A stretch of 7,590 nt of DNA from Ruminiclostridium sp. (GTDB taxonomy: Bacteria > Bacillota > Clostridia > Oscillospirales > Oscillospiraceae), in NCBI GenBank assembly GCA_017560855.1, contig JAFZEB010000067.1, positions 1 to 7,590 on the forward strand. The letters run 5' to 3'. The notes beneath the pieces were generated by a model. That model was not told where the DNA came from. It saw only the letters and a program-made list of their open reading frames with translations, and searched no databases. Numbering within the stretch: the first letter of the stretch is position 1; each line of letters opens with the position of its first letter. A program made the position numbers and the translations under genes. Positions 1 through 6,212 of this stretch are shown piece by piece.

Positions 1-2
1 CC

Positions 3-479
3 GGCAAAGAGTCCCGCCACAACCTGAAATACTGGATGGGCCGGGAATACCTGGGCTTCGGCCCCGGCGCCCACTCCTATTTCGGTGGCCGTCGGTATGC
101 CTACAGCCGGGATCTGGACGCCTACATCCACAGTATGGCCGCCCGGGAGGACCTCATGGAGGACCTGCAGACCATCAGCGCCCCGGAACGGGCCAGGGAA
201 TACCTCCTGCTCCGTATGCGTACCCGTCAGGGTATCGAGGAATGGGAGTACCGCCGGGAGTTTGGCCTGAACTTCGAGCCCATCAACCACCGCCTGGAAT
301 TCTTTGAGCGGTACAAGTGGGTAGAACAGACTGACCACCACCGCTGGCGGTTCACCCCCGAAGGCTTCCTGCTGTCCAACACCCTCATCCTGGACTTGCT
401 GGAGATCCAGGCCAGCACTCTCACCGAACCAAAGTCCTGGACCGACCTGTTTCCATCCAATCGGTCCAGTTTTGATTGA
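3..479 (+). CDS. hemW: HemW-like radical SAM protein (haem chaperone / coproporphyrinogen III oxidase-like), 3' part only
   Basis: The gene enters from the left edge; about 158 C-terminal residues are visible out of a usual length near 380. The frame is open from base 3 and reads SRHNLKYW, then YLGFGPGAHSYF, both typical of the region just after the radical-SAM barrel of HemW. The end carries the C-terminal HemW domain, including the motif TPEGFLLSN before the last helix. The CxxxCxxC iron-sulfur motif would lie upstream and cannot be checked. HemW binds haem and is thought to deliver it to respiratory or other haem proteins; older annotations call it oxygen-independent coproporphyrinogen III oxidase. 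The stop is TGA at 477-479, and the next gene starts 29 bases on, so the two are probably co-transcribed. The family call is secure; the exact activity in this organism is inferred. Confidence 0.9.
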   Translation, partial: GKESRHNLKYWMGREYLGFGPGAHSYFGGRRYAYSRDLDAYIHSMAAREDLMEDLQTISAPERAREYLLLRMRTRQGIEEWEYRREFGLNFEPINHRLEFFERYKWVEQTDHHRWRFTPEGFLLSNTLILDLLEIQASTLTEPKSWTDLFPSNRSSFD

Positions 480-508
480 TCCCTACCCCTAGAAAGGAGA
501 ACACCCGC

Positions 509-1741
509 ATGAAGTACATCCTCATCATCGGCGACGGCATGGCTGACAACCCCGTCCCCGCCCTGGGGAACAAGACCCCCCTCCAGACGGCAAACATCCC
601 CGTGATGGATGCCCTGGCTGCCAAGGGTGAGGTGGGCAACGTCATCAACTGCCCCGGCGATCTGCCCGCCGGCAGCGACACCGCCATCCTCTCCATCTTC
701 GGTGCAGACCCCAAGGTCTGCTACACCGGCCGCTCTCCCCTGGAGGCAGCCGCCACCGGCATCCAGCTGAAGGCCGGGGACGTGTCCTACCGCTGCAACA
801 TGGTGGCCTACGAGGACAACGACCTGCCCTTTGAAGAGAAGAAAATCCTCTCCCACTCCGGCGGCTCCATCGAGGGCGACCAGTCCATCCAGCTGGTCAC
901 CGACCTCTTTGCCGACCCCCGTTTCCAGACTGCCGCTGAAAAGGCCGGGATGATCGTCTATCCCTCCCCCTCCTTCCGGCACATCGCCGTCCAGAGCCAG
1001 GCCAACATCACCGGCATCTCCCTGATCCCTCCCCACGATCATCTGGGTGAGGTCATTGGCCCCCTGCTGCCCTCCGGCAACGACAACGCCGCTGTGCTGA
1101 AGGACCTGATGAAGATCGCCCACGAAGTGCTGGACCACCATCCCGTGAACGAAACCCGCCGGGCTGAGGGCAAGCTCCCCGCCAACGGTGTGTGGTTCTG
1201 GGCAGAGGGCAGCGCTGTGGAGCTGGACCCCTTCTATGACAAGTATCAGAAGACTGGCACCGTTGTCTCTGCCGTCCCCCTGTGCTTCGGCATCGCCCGC
1301 CTGTCCGGTCTGGACATCCGGGAAGTGGAAGGGGCCACCGGCGAGCTGGACACCAACTACGAGGGCAAAGTGGCCGCCACCCTGGAGGAGCTGAAGACCC
1401 ACGACTTCGTGGCCCTTCACGTGGAAGCCCCCGACGAATGCACCCACAACGGCGACCTGCCCGGCAAGCTCCAGGCCATCGAATGGCTGGACAGCCGTGT
1501 GGTGGGCCCCATCACCCAAACACTGGACCAGGAGGGCACCGACTACCGCCTGCTCATCCTGTCCGACCACAAGACTCTGACCGCCACCCGGGGACACGAC
1601 GGCGATCCCGTCCCCTACCTGCTCTACGACAGCAGTGAGGATTCCGGTCTGGGCCTCCCCTATTGTGAAGAATCCGGCCTGAAGGGTCCTGCGTACCCCG
1701 AAGGAGCTCCGGTTCTCATGCATAAACTGTTTGCACGGTAA
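509..1741 (+). CDS. apgM: Archaeal-type cofactor-independent phosphoglycerate mutase / proposed homoserine kinase (alkaline phosphatase superfamily)
   Basis: A 410-residue protein starting MKYILIIGDGMAD. I chose the ATG at 509 over an in-frame ATG at 476 because AAAGGAGA (493-500) sits eight bases before it. The alkaline-phosphatase-superfamily metal site is visible: D9 in GDGM, the likely phosphorylated nucleophile S56 in GSDTA, D309 and H313 in APDECTH, D353-H354 in LSDH, and H363 in RGHDGDPVP. YTGRSPLEAA (72-81) is characteristic of the short archaeal-type iPGM (about 400 residues) rather than the 510-residue bacterial GpmI. The family interconverts 3- and 2-phosphoglycerate in glycolysis. 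A closely related subfamily in many Firmicutes has been proposed to act as homoserine kinase in threonine synthesis where ThrB is missing. The sequence alone does not separate the two roles. It lies 38 bases before the DUF1015 gene on the same strand. Confidence 0.85.
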   Translation: MKYILIIGDGMADNPVPALGNKTPLQTANIPVMDALAAKGEVGNVINCPGDLPAGSDTAILSIFGADPKVCYTGRSPLEAAATGIQLKAGDVSYRCNMVAYEDNDLPFEEKKILSHSGGSIEGDQSIQLVTDLFADPRFQTAAEKAGMIVYPSPSFRHIAVQSQANITGISLIPPHDHLGEVIGPLLPSGNDNAAVLKDLMKIAHEVLDHHPVNETRRAEGKLPANGVWFWAEGSAVELDPFYDKYQKTGTVVSAVPLCFGIARLSGLDIREVEGATGELDTNYEGKVAATLEELKTHDFVALHVEAPDECTHNGDLPGKLQAIEWLDSRVVGPITQTLDQEGTDYRLLILSDHKTLTATRGHDGDPVPYLLYDSSEDSGLGLPYCEESGLKGPAYPEGAPVLMHKLFAR

Positions 1742-1779
1742 GCACCCCAACACAACCAAGAAAAATGGAGGAACCTACA

Positions 1780-3048
1780 ATGAACAAGATTGCTTTTTCC
1801 CCCGCTGACATCCTGCTGCCCGTCGACTGCGGTCTGACCAAGTGGGCTGTCGTGGCATGCGACCAGTACACCTCTCAGCCCGAGTACTGGGAGCGCGTTG
1901 ACCAGTATGTCGGCGAGGCACCCTCTACCCTGCGTCTGATCCTGCCCGAGTCCAAGCTGGAAGACGAGAACGTGGAAGAGGAGATCGCAAAGATCAACGA
2001 GAACATGGTCAAGTACCTGGCTGAAAACCGTCTGCGCTCCCTGGACAACTCTCTGATCTACATCGAGAGAAAGCTGGAAGGCGGCAAGACCCGTTTCGGC
2101 CTGATCGGCAAGCTGGACCTGGAGCAGTATGACTACTCCAAGGGTTCCGGCACTCCCGTCCGTGCTACCGAGGGCACCGTTCTGGAACGTATTCCCCCCC
2201 GTATGCGCGTCCGCCGCAATGCTGCTATCGAGCTGCCCCACATCATGGTCCTGATCGACGATCCCGACAAGAACATCATCGAGCCCCTGCACGAGGCTAC
2301 CTCCAAGATGAGCATGGTCTACAAGACCACCCTGATGGAGCGCGGCGGCCAGATCGCTGGCTACCTGCTGGACAAGGAGCAGACCGAGGAAGTCATCGCT
2401 AAGATGTCCGCTCTGGCTGATCCCGAGCGTTTCGCTAAGTACTACAACGCAGAGGGCTACCCCGTCCTGACCTTCGCTATGGGCGACGGCAACCACTCTC
2501 TGGCTACCGCTAAGGCTTGCTGGGAGGAGCTGAAGCCCACCCTGTCCGAGGCTGAGCGCGAGACCCACCCCGCACGTTACGCTCTGATCGAGCTGACCAA
2601 CCTGCACGACGACTCCCTGGAGTTCGAGGCTATCCACCGCGTCCTGTTCGAGGTCGACGGCGAGAAGCTGCTGAACGACTATATCGCTGCTTACCCCGGC
2701 GCACACCTGGGTGAGGGCGAAGGCCACCAGGTCACCTACATCCTGAACGGCAAGAAGGGCGTTGTCACCGTTCCCAACCCCACCGCTCAGCTGGAAGTCG
2801 GCACCCTGCAGTCCTTCCTGGATACCTACCTGAAGGAGAACGGCGGCAAGATCGACTACATCCACGGCGAGGACGTCACCGAGCAGCTGGCTTCCCAGCC
2901 CAACTCCATCGGCTTCATCCTGCCCTGCATGGACAAGGATCAGCTGTTCCCCACCGTTATCTTCGACGGCGCTCTGCCCAGAAAGACCTTCTCCATGGGC
3001 GAAGCTCACGACAAGCGCTTCTATCTGGAGTCCCGCAAGATTAAGTAA
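1780..3048 (+). CDS. DUF1015 family protein
   Basis: A 422-residue soluble protein of the DUF1015 family. The diagnostic stretches are RATEGTVLERIPPRMRVRRN (128-147), the central GDGNHSLATAKA (235-246), DDSLEFEAIHRVLF (277-290) and the C-terminal LPRKTFSMGEAHDKRFYLE (399-417). No signal peptide or membrane segment is seen. The start is the ATG at 1780, eight bases after GGAGG (1767-1771); an ATG at 1765 is in frame but overlaps that ribosome binding site. The biochemical function is not established. From general knowledge, family members often lie near serine biosynthesis genes, and the GDGNHS/DGHHR-type motif has been likened to the ParB/sulfiredoxin fold used by free serine kinases; this is only a hint. 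Arginine codons are almost all CGT or CGC with no CGG, and alanine GCT is common, unlike both neighbours, which suggests strong expression. A strong terminator follows 24 bases after the stop. Confidence 0.9.
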   Translation: MNKIAFSPADILLPVDCGLTKWAVVACDQYTSQPEYWERVDQYVGEAPSTLRLILPESKLEDENVEEEIAKINENMVKYLAENRLRSLDNSLIYIERKLEGGKTRFGLIGKLDLEQYDYSKGSGTPVRATEGTVLERIPPRMRVRRNAAIELPHIMVLIDDPDKNIIEPLHEATSKMSMVYKTTLMERGGQIAGYLLDKEQTEEVIAKMSALADPERFAKYYNAEGYPVLTFAMGDGNHSLATAKACWEELKPTLSEAERETHPARYALIELTNLHDDSLEFEAIHRVLFEVDGEKLLNDYIAAYPGAHLGEGEGHQVTYILNGKKGVVTVPNPTAQLEVGTLQSFLDTYLKENGGKIDYIHGEDVTEQLASQPNSIGFILPCMDKDQLFPTVIFDGALPRKTFSMGEAHDKRFYLESRKIK

Positions 3049-3072
3049 TTTCTGTACCGAAACAGAACCATT

Positions 3073-3115
3073 GGTTGCCTGCCGCCAGCTTCGGCGGCAG
3101 GCAACCTTCTTTTTT
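3073..3115 (+). terminator. Strong Rho-independent terminator after the DUF1015 gene
   Basis: A perfect 14-bp stem (3073-3086 pairing with 3093-3106) with the six-base loop AGCTTC is followed by TTCTTTTTT. It should end the hemW-apgM-DUF1015 transcript. The U tract runs directly into the AGGAGG ribosome binding site of ispE (3116-3121), so no room is left for a separate promoter between them. Confidence 0.93.
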
Positions 3116-3126
3116 AGGAGGTCCCT

Positions 3127-3987
3127 ATGGAACGACTCACCCTGCAGGCACCTGCAAAGATCAACCTGACCCTGGACATTCTGGGCACCCGGCCGGACGG
3201 CTACCACGAGATGTACATGGTCATGCAGTCGGTCTCCCTCTGCGACGAGATCACCCTTGACCTGAATGCCCCCGGCGGCATCCGGGCCGAGTCCGGCCTG
3301 GGCTATCTGCCCAGCGACAAGGGCAATCTGGCCGTGGCCGCTGCCCTGGCCTTCCGGGAAGCCACCGGCCAAACCTGGAAGGACCTGCACATCGGTATTC
3401 AGAAAAACATTCCGGTCTGCGCCGGTACCGCCGGGGGAAGCAGCGATGCCGCCGCCGTTCTGAAGGGTCTGAACGCCCTCACAGGGGCCGGTCTTTCTCC
3501 CAGAGAGCTGGCCAAGGTGGGCGAGAACGTGGGCTCTGACGTTCCCTACTGTGTCCTGGGCGGCACAGCACTGGCAGAAGGCCGAGGCGAAATCCTCACT
3601 CCGCTGCCTTCCCTGCCCCCCTGCTGGATCCTTCTGTGCAAGCCCCCCTTCTCCATCTCCACCCCCGCCCTGTTCCGGGAATGGGACAAGAAGAAGCGAA
3701 AGCTCCGCCCGGACACCAAGGGGGTCCTGGCCGCCCTGGAACAGGGAGACCTGGTAGGCATCGCCCGGCGAATGTTCAACGTCTTTGAGGCCGTCCTCAC
3801 TCCCCATCAGCGCCGGGAGATCGAGACCATCAAGACCGCCCTCCTCCAGGCAGGTGCTCTGGGGGCCACCATGAGCGGCAGCGGTCCCACCGTCCTGGGT
3901 CTCTTTGACCGGGAGGACCTGGCGCGAGAGGCAATCCAGGCCCTGAAAGAGGACTACACCGATGTGTATCTCACCCAGCCGGTCTGA
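3127..3987 (+). CDS. ispE: 4-diphosphocytidyl-2-C-methyl-D-erythritol kinase
   Basis: A GHMP-superfamily kinase of 286 residues, the usual IspE length. It phosphorylates the 2-hydroxyl of CDP-methylerythritol with ATP, the fourth step of the non-mevalonate (MEP) isoprenoid pathway, in the cytoplasm. Seen in the sequence: the N-terminal APAKINLTLDILGTRPDGYHE with catalytic K11; the ATP loop PVCAGTAGGSSDAAAVLKGLN (96-116), where clostridial-type enzymes have this variant of the glycine-rich motif; GSDVPYCVLGG with catalytic D138; and the C-terminal GATMSGSGPTVLGLF (246-260). The ATG at 3127 follows AGGAGG (3116-3121) by five bases. The ribosome binding site touches the U tract of the upstream terminator, so transcription must come from read-through or from a promoter inside the DUF1015 gene. 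A second hairpin follows the stop. CGG codons are frequent, in contrast to the preceding gene. Confidence 0.96.
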   Translation: MERLTLQAPAKINLTLDILGTRPDGYHEMYMVMQSVSLCDEITLDLNAPGGIRAESGLGYLPSDKGNLAVAAALAFREATGQTWKDLHIGIQKNIPVCAGTAGGSSDAAAVLKGLNALTGAGLSPRELAKVGENVGSDVPYCVLGGTALAEGRGEILTPLPSLPPCWILLCKPPFSISTPALFREWDKKKRKLRPDTKGVLAALEQGDLVGIARRMFNVFEAVLTPHQRREIETIKTALLQAGALGATMSGSGPTVLGLFDREDLAREAIQALKEDYTDVYLTQPV

Positions 3988-4013
3988 GAAAAATTCCCTA
4001 GCCTGTGTATAAT
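3984..4013 (+). promoter_or_regulatory. Possible promoter for spoIIR
   Basis: A perfect TATAAT lies at 4008-4013. The best -35 candidate, CTGAGA at 3984-3989 (4 of 6 to TTGACA, 18-base spacer), is weak and overlaps the ispE stop codon. The same region, GTGTATAATA (4005-4014), fits a GGNNANANTR sigma-F-type -10 box with one mismatch, which matters because spoIIR of Bacillus subtilis is a sigma-F gene; no good sigma-F -35 box is visible. A start near 4020 would place the following hairpin at the very 5' end of the transcript. Confidence 0.45.
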
Positions 4014-4020
4014 ATGAAAC

Positions 4021-4068
4021 AACACCGTCCATACTTTCGGCAAATACGAAGGTACGGACGGTGTTTTT
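4021..4068 (+). terminator. Long hairpin with U tract between ispE and spoIIR
   Basis: A 19-position stem (4021-4039 with 4047-4065) contains one G-U pair and one A-C mismatch, closes a seven-base loop and ends in a run of five T (4064-4068). It looks like the ispE terminator. Unusually, the last T is followed at once by the spoIIR ATG at 4069, and a TATAAT box lies just before the stem, so it could also form as the leader of the spoIIR transcript. Confidence 0.75.
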
Positions 4069-4701
4069 ATGACTAGACTACTTATCCATGTGCAAAACTT
4101 CCCCTGGCGGCAGATGGCCGCTCTCTTCTGTGCCGCCCTGGTCTGCACCGCCCTGTGGGCGGAGGTCCAGCAGGGAGAACTGGCAGACCAAATCATCCGC
4201 CTCCATGTGATCGCCAACTCAGATTCTGCCGCCGACCAGGCCCTGAAGCTTCGGGTCCGGGATGAGGTCCTTCTACAGGCTGAGGACCTTTTGCAGGGTT
4301 CAGAGAGTCCCCAGGAAGCCGCTTCCATCCTGGAAGATAATTTGACCGCTCTGACCCATGCCGCGGCTCAGGCCGCACGACAGGCCGGCCAGCCTTGCGC
4401 TGTTCGGGTCTGCCTGGATGAGACTTGGTTCCCCACCAAGAATCAAGGCAAGCTCACCCTACCTGCCGGGGAATACCAGGCCCTGCGGGTGATTTTAGGG
4501 CAGGGTGAGGGAAAAAACTGGTGGTGCGTGGTCTTCCCCTCCCTGGCCATGCCAGCGGTATCGGAGGAAAGCGTACCCGTCGGCGGCTTCACCGGGGAGG
4601 AATATGCCCTGATCACCGAAGCCAACCAATCCTATGTGTTCCGGTTCAAAGCCCTGGAGTGGTGGGGCATGTGCAAGGGCTGGCTCAGCGGCCAGGACTG
4701 A
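4069..4701 (+). CDS. spoIIR: Stage II sporulation protein R
   Basis: A 210-residue SpoIIR. In sporulation this protein is made in the forespore, crosses its membrane and signals in the intermembrane space so that SpoIIGA processes pro-sigma-E in the mother cell. The sequence shows an N-terminal hydrophobic export segment (about residues 16-31), then RLHVIANSDS (44-53) running into DQALKLRVRDEVL, FPTK (121-124), LPAGEYQALRV (131-141) and NWWCVVFPSL (150-159), all family hallmarks. Length is close to the usual 200-225. The start is uncertain: the ATG at 4069 has no Shine-Dalgarno sequence and abuts a hairpin, while GTG 4090 and ATG 4114 also lack a good one. The ATG at 4114 would still leave the hydrophobic segment intact. 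The identification is firm; the start is not. Confidence 0.93.
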   Translation: MTRLLIHVQNFPWRQMAALFCAALVCTALWAEVQQGELADQIIRLHVIANSDSAADQALKLRVRDEVLLQAEDLLQGSESPQEAASILEDNLTALTHAAAQAARQAGQPCAVRVCLDETWFPTKNQGKLTLPAGEYQALRVILGQGEGKNWWCVVFPSLAMPAVSEESVPVGGFTGEEYALITEANQSYVFRFKALEWWGMCKGWLSGQD

Positions 4702-4704
4702 CCC

Positions 4705-4733
4705 TTGCCAGGAACAGCTCCCTATGTTACACT
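4705..4733 (+). promoter_or_regulatory. Promoter for the VOC family gene
   Basis: TTGCCA (4705-4710) and TACACT (4728-4733) are separated by 17 bases, and TGT directly precedes the -10 box, giving an extended -10 form. It begins four bases after the spoIIR stop and should start transcription near 4740, about 28 bases before the next ATG. It fits a vegetative sigma-A promoter, separating this gene from the sporulation gene upstream. Confidence 0.6.
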
Positions 4734-4767
4734 GTCTATAGAATTTGAATCAAAAGGAGTCTTTCCT

Positions 4768-5130
4768 ATGACCATCAACTGGACCACCATTCATGTAGCA
4801 GATATCGAAAAGAGCCTGGCGTTCTACAACGGCCTGCTGGGTCTGCCCGTCGCCGGTCGTATGGGTGTTCCCGGCCATGAGATCGTCATGCTGGGCCCTG
4901 ATGAGGGAACCAAGCTGGAACTGATCTCCACCGGCGAACCCGCCCCCGAAAACCCCGGTCAGGGTGTCTCCATGGGTTTCACTCCCGACAACATGGGCGA
5001 GCTCCTGGAAAAGCTGGCGGCTGCCGGTGTTGCCATCCCTGAGCCCTTCTCCCCCAATCCCACGCTGCGCTTCTTCTTCATCCAAGACCCCGACGGCTAC
5101 ACCGTTCAGCTGGTGGAGCAGCTGGGCTGA
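4768..5130 (+). CDS. VOC family (glyoxalase/bleomycin-resistance fold) protein
   Basis: A small single-domain protein of 120 residues. The start is the ATG at 4768, preceded by AAAGGAG (4752-4758); an in-frame ATG at 4705 lies within the promoter and is not used. Two beta-alpha-beta-beta-beta halves are recognisable: TIHVADIEKSLAFYNGLLGL (7-26) with H9, KLELI (49-53) with E51, and the second half ending FFIQDPDGYTVQLVEQLG with E117. These match three of the four metal ligands of glyoxalase I. The fourth, a histidine at the start of the second half, appears to be serine (S68 in GVSMGF) in my alignment by eye. The substrate is therefore unknown, and it may not be a methylglyoxal enzyme. It has its own promoter and terminator, so it is probably a single-gene unit. 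Confidence 0.85.
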   Translation: MTINWTTIHVADIEKSLAFYNGLLGLPVAGRMGVPGHEIVMLGPDEGTKLELISTGEPAPENPGQGVSMGFTPDNMGELLEKLAAAGVAIPEPFSPNPTLRFFFIQDPDGYTVQLVEQLG

Positions 5131-5143
5131 ATCACACCATAAA

Positions 5144-5186
5144 AAATCCCGCTGTACATTTTGGCACAGCGGGATTTCTGTTTTCT
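5144..5186 (+). terminator. Rho-independent terminator after the VOC gene
   Basis: A perfect 12-bp stem (5144-5155 with 5166-5177) encloses a ten-base loop and is followed by the T-rich CTGTTTTCT. It lies 13 bases after the VOC stop. A run of A before the stem means it could also work, less strongly, on the other strand. Confidence 0.85.
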
Positions 5187-5204
5187 CTGAACATAAAACC
5201 TCGT

Positions 5205-5366
5205 AGAGTTTCGCCGCCGCAGCGGCGAAATCAAATTCAATCAGTTTTTTACCGCGACACGCGCGTGGTAAAAAACACATCTCGGCCTGCAAACGTGCGC
5301 CTTCTAAACGGCGTGCGATGCAGCAGGCCGCAAACCCCTTTGTCGGAAAAGCGCGCTTTTCCGACA
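5205..5366. repeat. Intergenic block of four consecutive hairpins, function unknown
   Basis: This non-coding stretch between the two convergent genes is filled by inverted repeats. Hairpin A is 5209-5217 with 5222-5230 (9 bp, loop CGCA). Hairpin B is 5244-5256 with 5264-5276 (13 bp with one G-U). Hairpin C has an outer stem 5283-5290 with 5323-5330 (8 bp) and an inner stem 5294-5301 with 5310-5317 (8 bp, two G-U). Hairpin D is a perfect 26-bp palindrome, 5341-5366. The last could help terminate the minus-strand gene that ends at 5373, but no long U tract follows it. The regular succession suggests a structured RNA or a dispersed palindromic repeat. I do not recognise a named family, and strand and exact limits are unknown. 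Confidence 0.6.
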
Positions 5367-5372
5367 GGTAAA

Positions 5373-5849
5373 TTAGCCGTGCTGACGGCCGCTGATTTCG
5401 GTAACAGTCAGGCAGAACACGCAGGTCTTGGCCAGCACGTGTTCAGGCAGTTCCCAGTCTTCCCGTCCGGTGTACTGCTTCATGATGACCTTCAGGCCAG
5501 CGGCTTTTTCTTCCAGAGAGGTCAGCTCAGTGATCTCGCCCTCGCCGATGACGCACTGATAGGACATGGAGAAGTCACAGGCCTTCTCGTTGGGGTTCAC
5601 CGCCCGGTTGGTGTCCATCTCAAAGCCGGCGTAGCCCAGGCTCCGGCACAGCTCCACCTTGCGGCCGGCGGCAGCGCTGTGGAAATAGAACTTCCGCACA
5701 CCGTCCTGATGCTGGAAGCCAAAGTTCAGGGGTACGATGTAGGGATGCTTGCCGTCGGCAAAGGCCAGACGGAAGCAGTCGCAGTGGTTGATGATGGCGT
5801 CGATCTGTTCCGGCTCGGTAACTGCCAGATCTTTTCTTCTCATTTCCAT
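5373..5849 (-). CDS. Pyridoxamine 5'-phosphate oxidase family protein, NimA-like flavoprotein
   Basis: A 158-residue protein with the split-barrel flavin-binding fold. It shows the MRRKDLAVTEPEQI start typical of the NimA/5-nitroimidazole-reductase-like branch, PYIVPLNFGF (36-45) and the flavin-phosphate-type strand FYFHSAAAGRKVEL (54-67). Members usually bind FMN as dimers; many are uncharacterised and the family name does not prove nitroimidazole resistance. The start at 5849 follows GGGAGGG (5862-5856) by six bases; the second in-frame ATG, at 5843, is less well spaced. A complete insertion sequence begins only 12 bases upstream of the ribosome binding site, so the native promoter has been moved about 1.5 kb away. 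Codon use is GC-rich like the left part of the window, so the gene belongs to the host and not to the IS. Confidence 0.88.
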   Translation of the reverse strand: MEMRRKDLAVTEPEQIDAIINHCDCFRLAFADGKHPYIVPLNFGFQHQDGVRKFYFHSAAAGRKVELCRSLGYAGFEMDTNRAVNPNEKACDFSMSYQCVIGEGEITELTSLEEKAAGLKVIMKQYTGREDWELPEHVLAKTCVFCLTVTEISGRQHG

Positions 5850-5865
5850 GGGTTTCCCTCCCTTT

Positions 5866-5873
5866 TTAATTTA
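5866..5873. repeat. Target site duplication, left copy (TTAATTTA)
   Basis: TTAATTTA directly flanks the outer end of the left inverted repeat and is repeated without change at 7399-7406. Eight-base duplications are typical of IS1595-family insertion. The intact pair suggests a simple, fairly recent insertion. Confidence 0.95.
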
Positions 5874-5901
5874 GGCCCTGTTAGCCCTGTGTGTTGATGA
5901 T
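5874..5901. repeat. Left terminal inverted repeat of the IS
   Basis: 28 bp, 25 identical to the reverse complement of 7371-7398; differences are at positions 4, 14 and 26 from the tip. The stop codon of the passenger gene (5903-5901) overlaps the inner end by one base, so the element is packed to its limit. Confidence 0.95.
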
Positions 5902-6212
5902 TAGAATAGCCGTCCATTATACTTGATAATGGTTACAACAATTTTCAAAAAACCTACACCTATTGCAATAAGTCCAATCCAATAGCCCAATTCAGATTGT
6001 GAAATTAGATTGATATATGGCATTGTAGCACAGCCAATTCCTACAATAATCTCACCTATACCACACCCTTTACAAAACTTAACCTTGTTTTCCTCTGATA
6101 GATTTGCATAGTGATAACGATGAATAGTTGCAATTTCACCTTTCCACCCCACACGATATCCCATATAAATCAGAAACAAACCAATCAAGGTTTCAGCAAT
6201 AATTTCTGCCAT
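5901..6212 (-). CDS. Small three-helix membrane protein, passenger gene of the IS
   Basis: A protein of 103 residues with three predicted membrane segments, near residues 4-22, 52-70 and 77-96. Between the first two lies a polar loop with HRYHYANLSEENK (31-43), followed by CKGC (47-50). The pattern recalls the many small clostridial membrane proteins of the DUF3784-like kind, but I cannot assign it firmly and no function is known to me. The ATG at 6212 shares its A with the TAA stop of the transposase gene (TAATG), so translation is probably coupled; AAGGTAGG lies eight bases before. A GTG at 6221 in the same frame is a less likely start. The stop touches the left inverted repeat. It is not needed for transposition by any known mechanism, so it is best read as cargo, although a regulatory role is possible. 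Confidence 0.8.
   Translation of the reverse strand: MAEIIAETLIGLFLIYMGYRVGWKGEIATIHRYHYANLSEENKVKFCKGCGIGEIIVGIGCATMPYINLISQSELGYWIGLIAIGVGFLKIVVTIIKYNGRLF

Noticed and set aside
1700..1779. A separate promoter for the DUF1015 gene
   Set aside because: TTGCAC at 1731-1736 has no acceptable -10 box at the right distance, and CATAAA near 1720 has no -35 partner.
1660..4032. A 790-codon open frame on the minus strand opposite the DUF1015 and ispE genes, and a 510-codon one at 227-1759
   Set aside because: Both lie antisense to well-identified genes. They read as low-complexity G/V/L/Q-rich text without domains, and arise because GC-rich codons leave few antisense stops.
4021..4068. Riboswitch in front of spoIIR
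   Set aside because: It is a single simple hairpin with no multi-stem core or known aptamer motif; a terminator or plain leader stem explains it.
4750..5292. A minus-strand open frame across the VOC gene and into the hairpin block
   Set aside because: It is opposite a clear VOC gene with its own promoter, ribosome binding site and terminator; no recognisable domain.
5205..5366. CRISPR array
   Set aside because: The repeats are inverted within each hairpin and differ between hairpins. There is no constant direct repeat with regular spacers.
5265..5897. A 210-codon plus-strand open frame over the hairpin block and the NimA-like gene
   Set aside because: It is antisense to a recognisable flavoprotein, has no ribosome binding site, and its start lies in the hairpin block.
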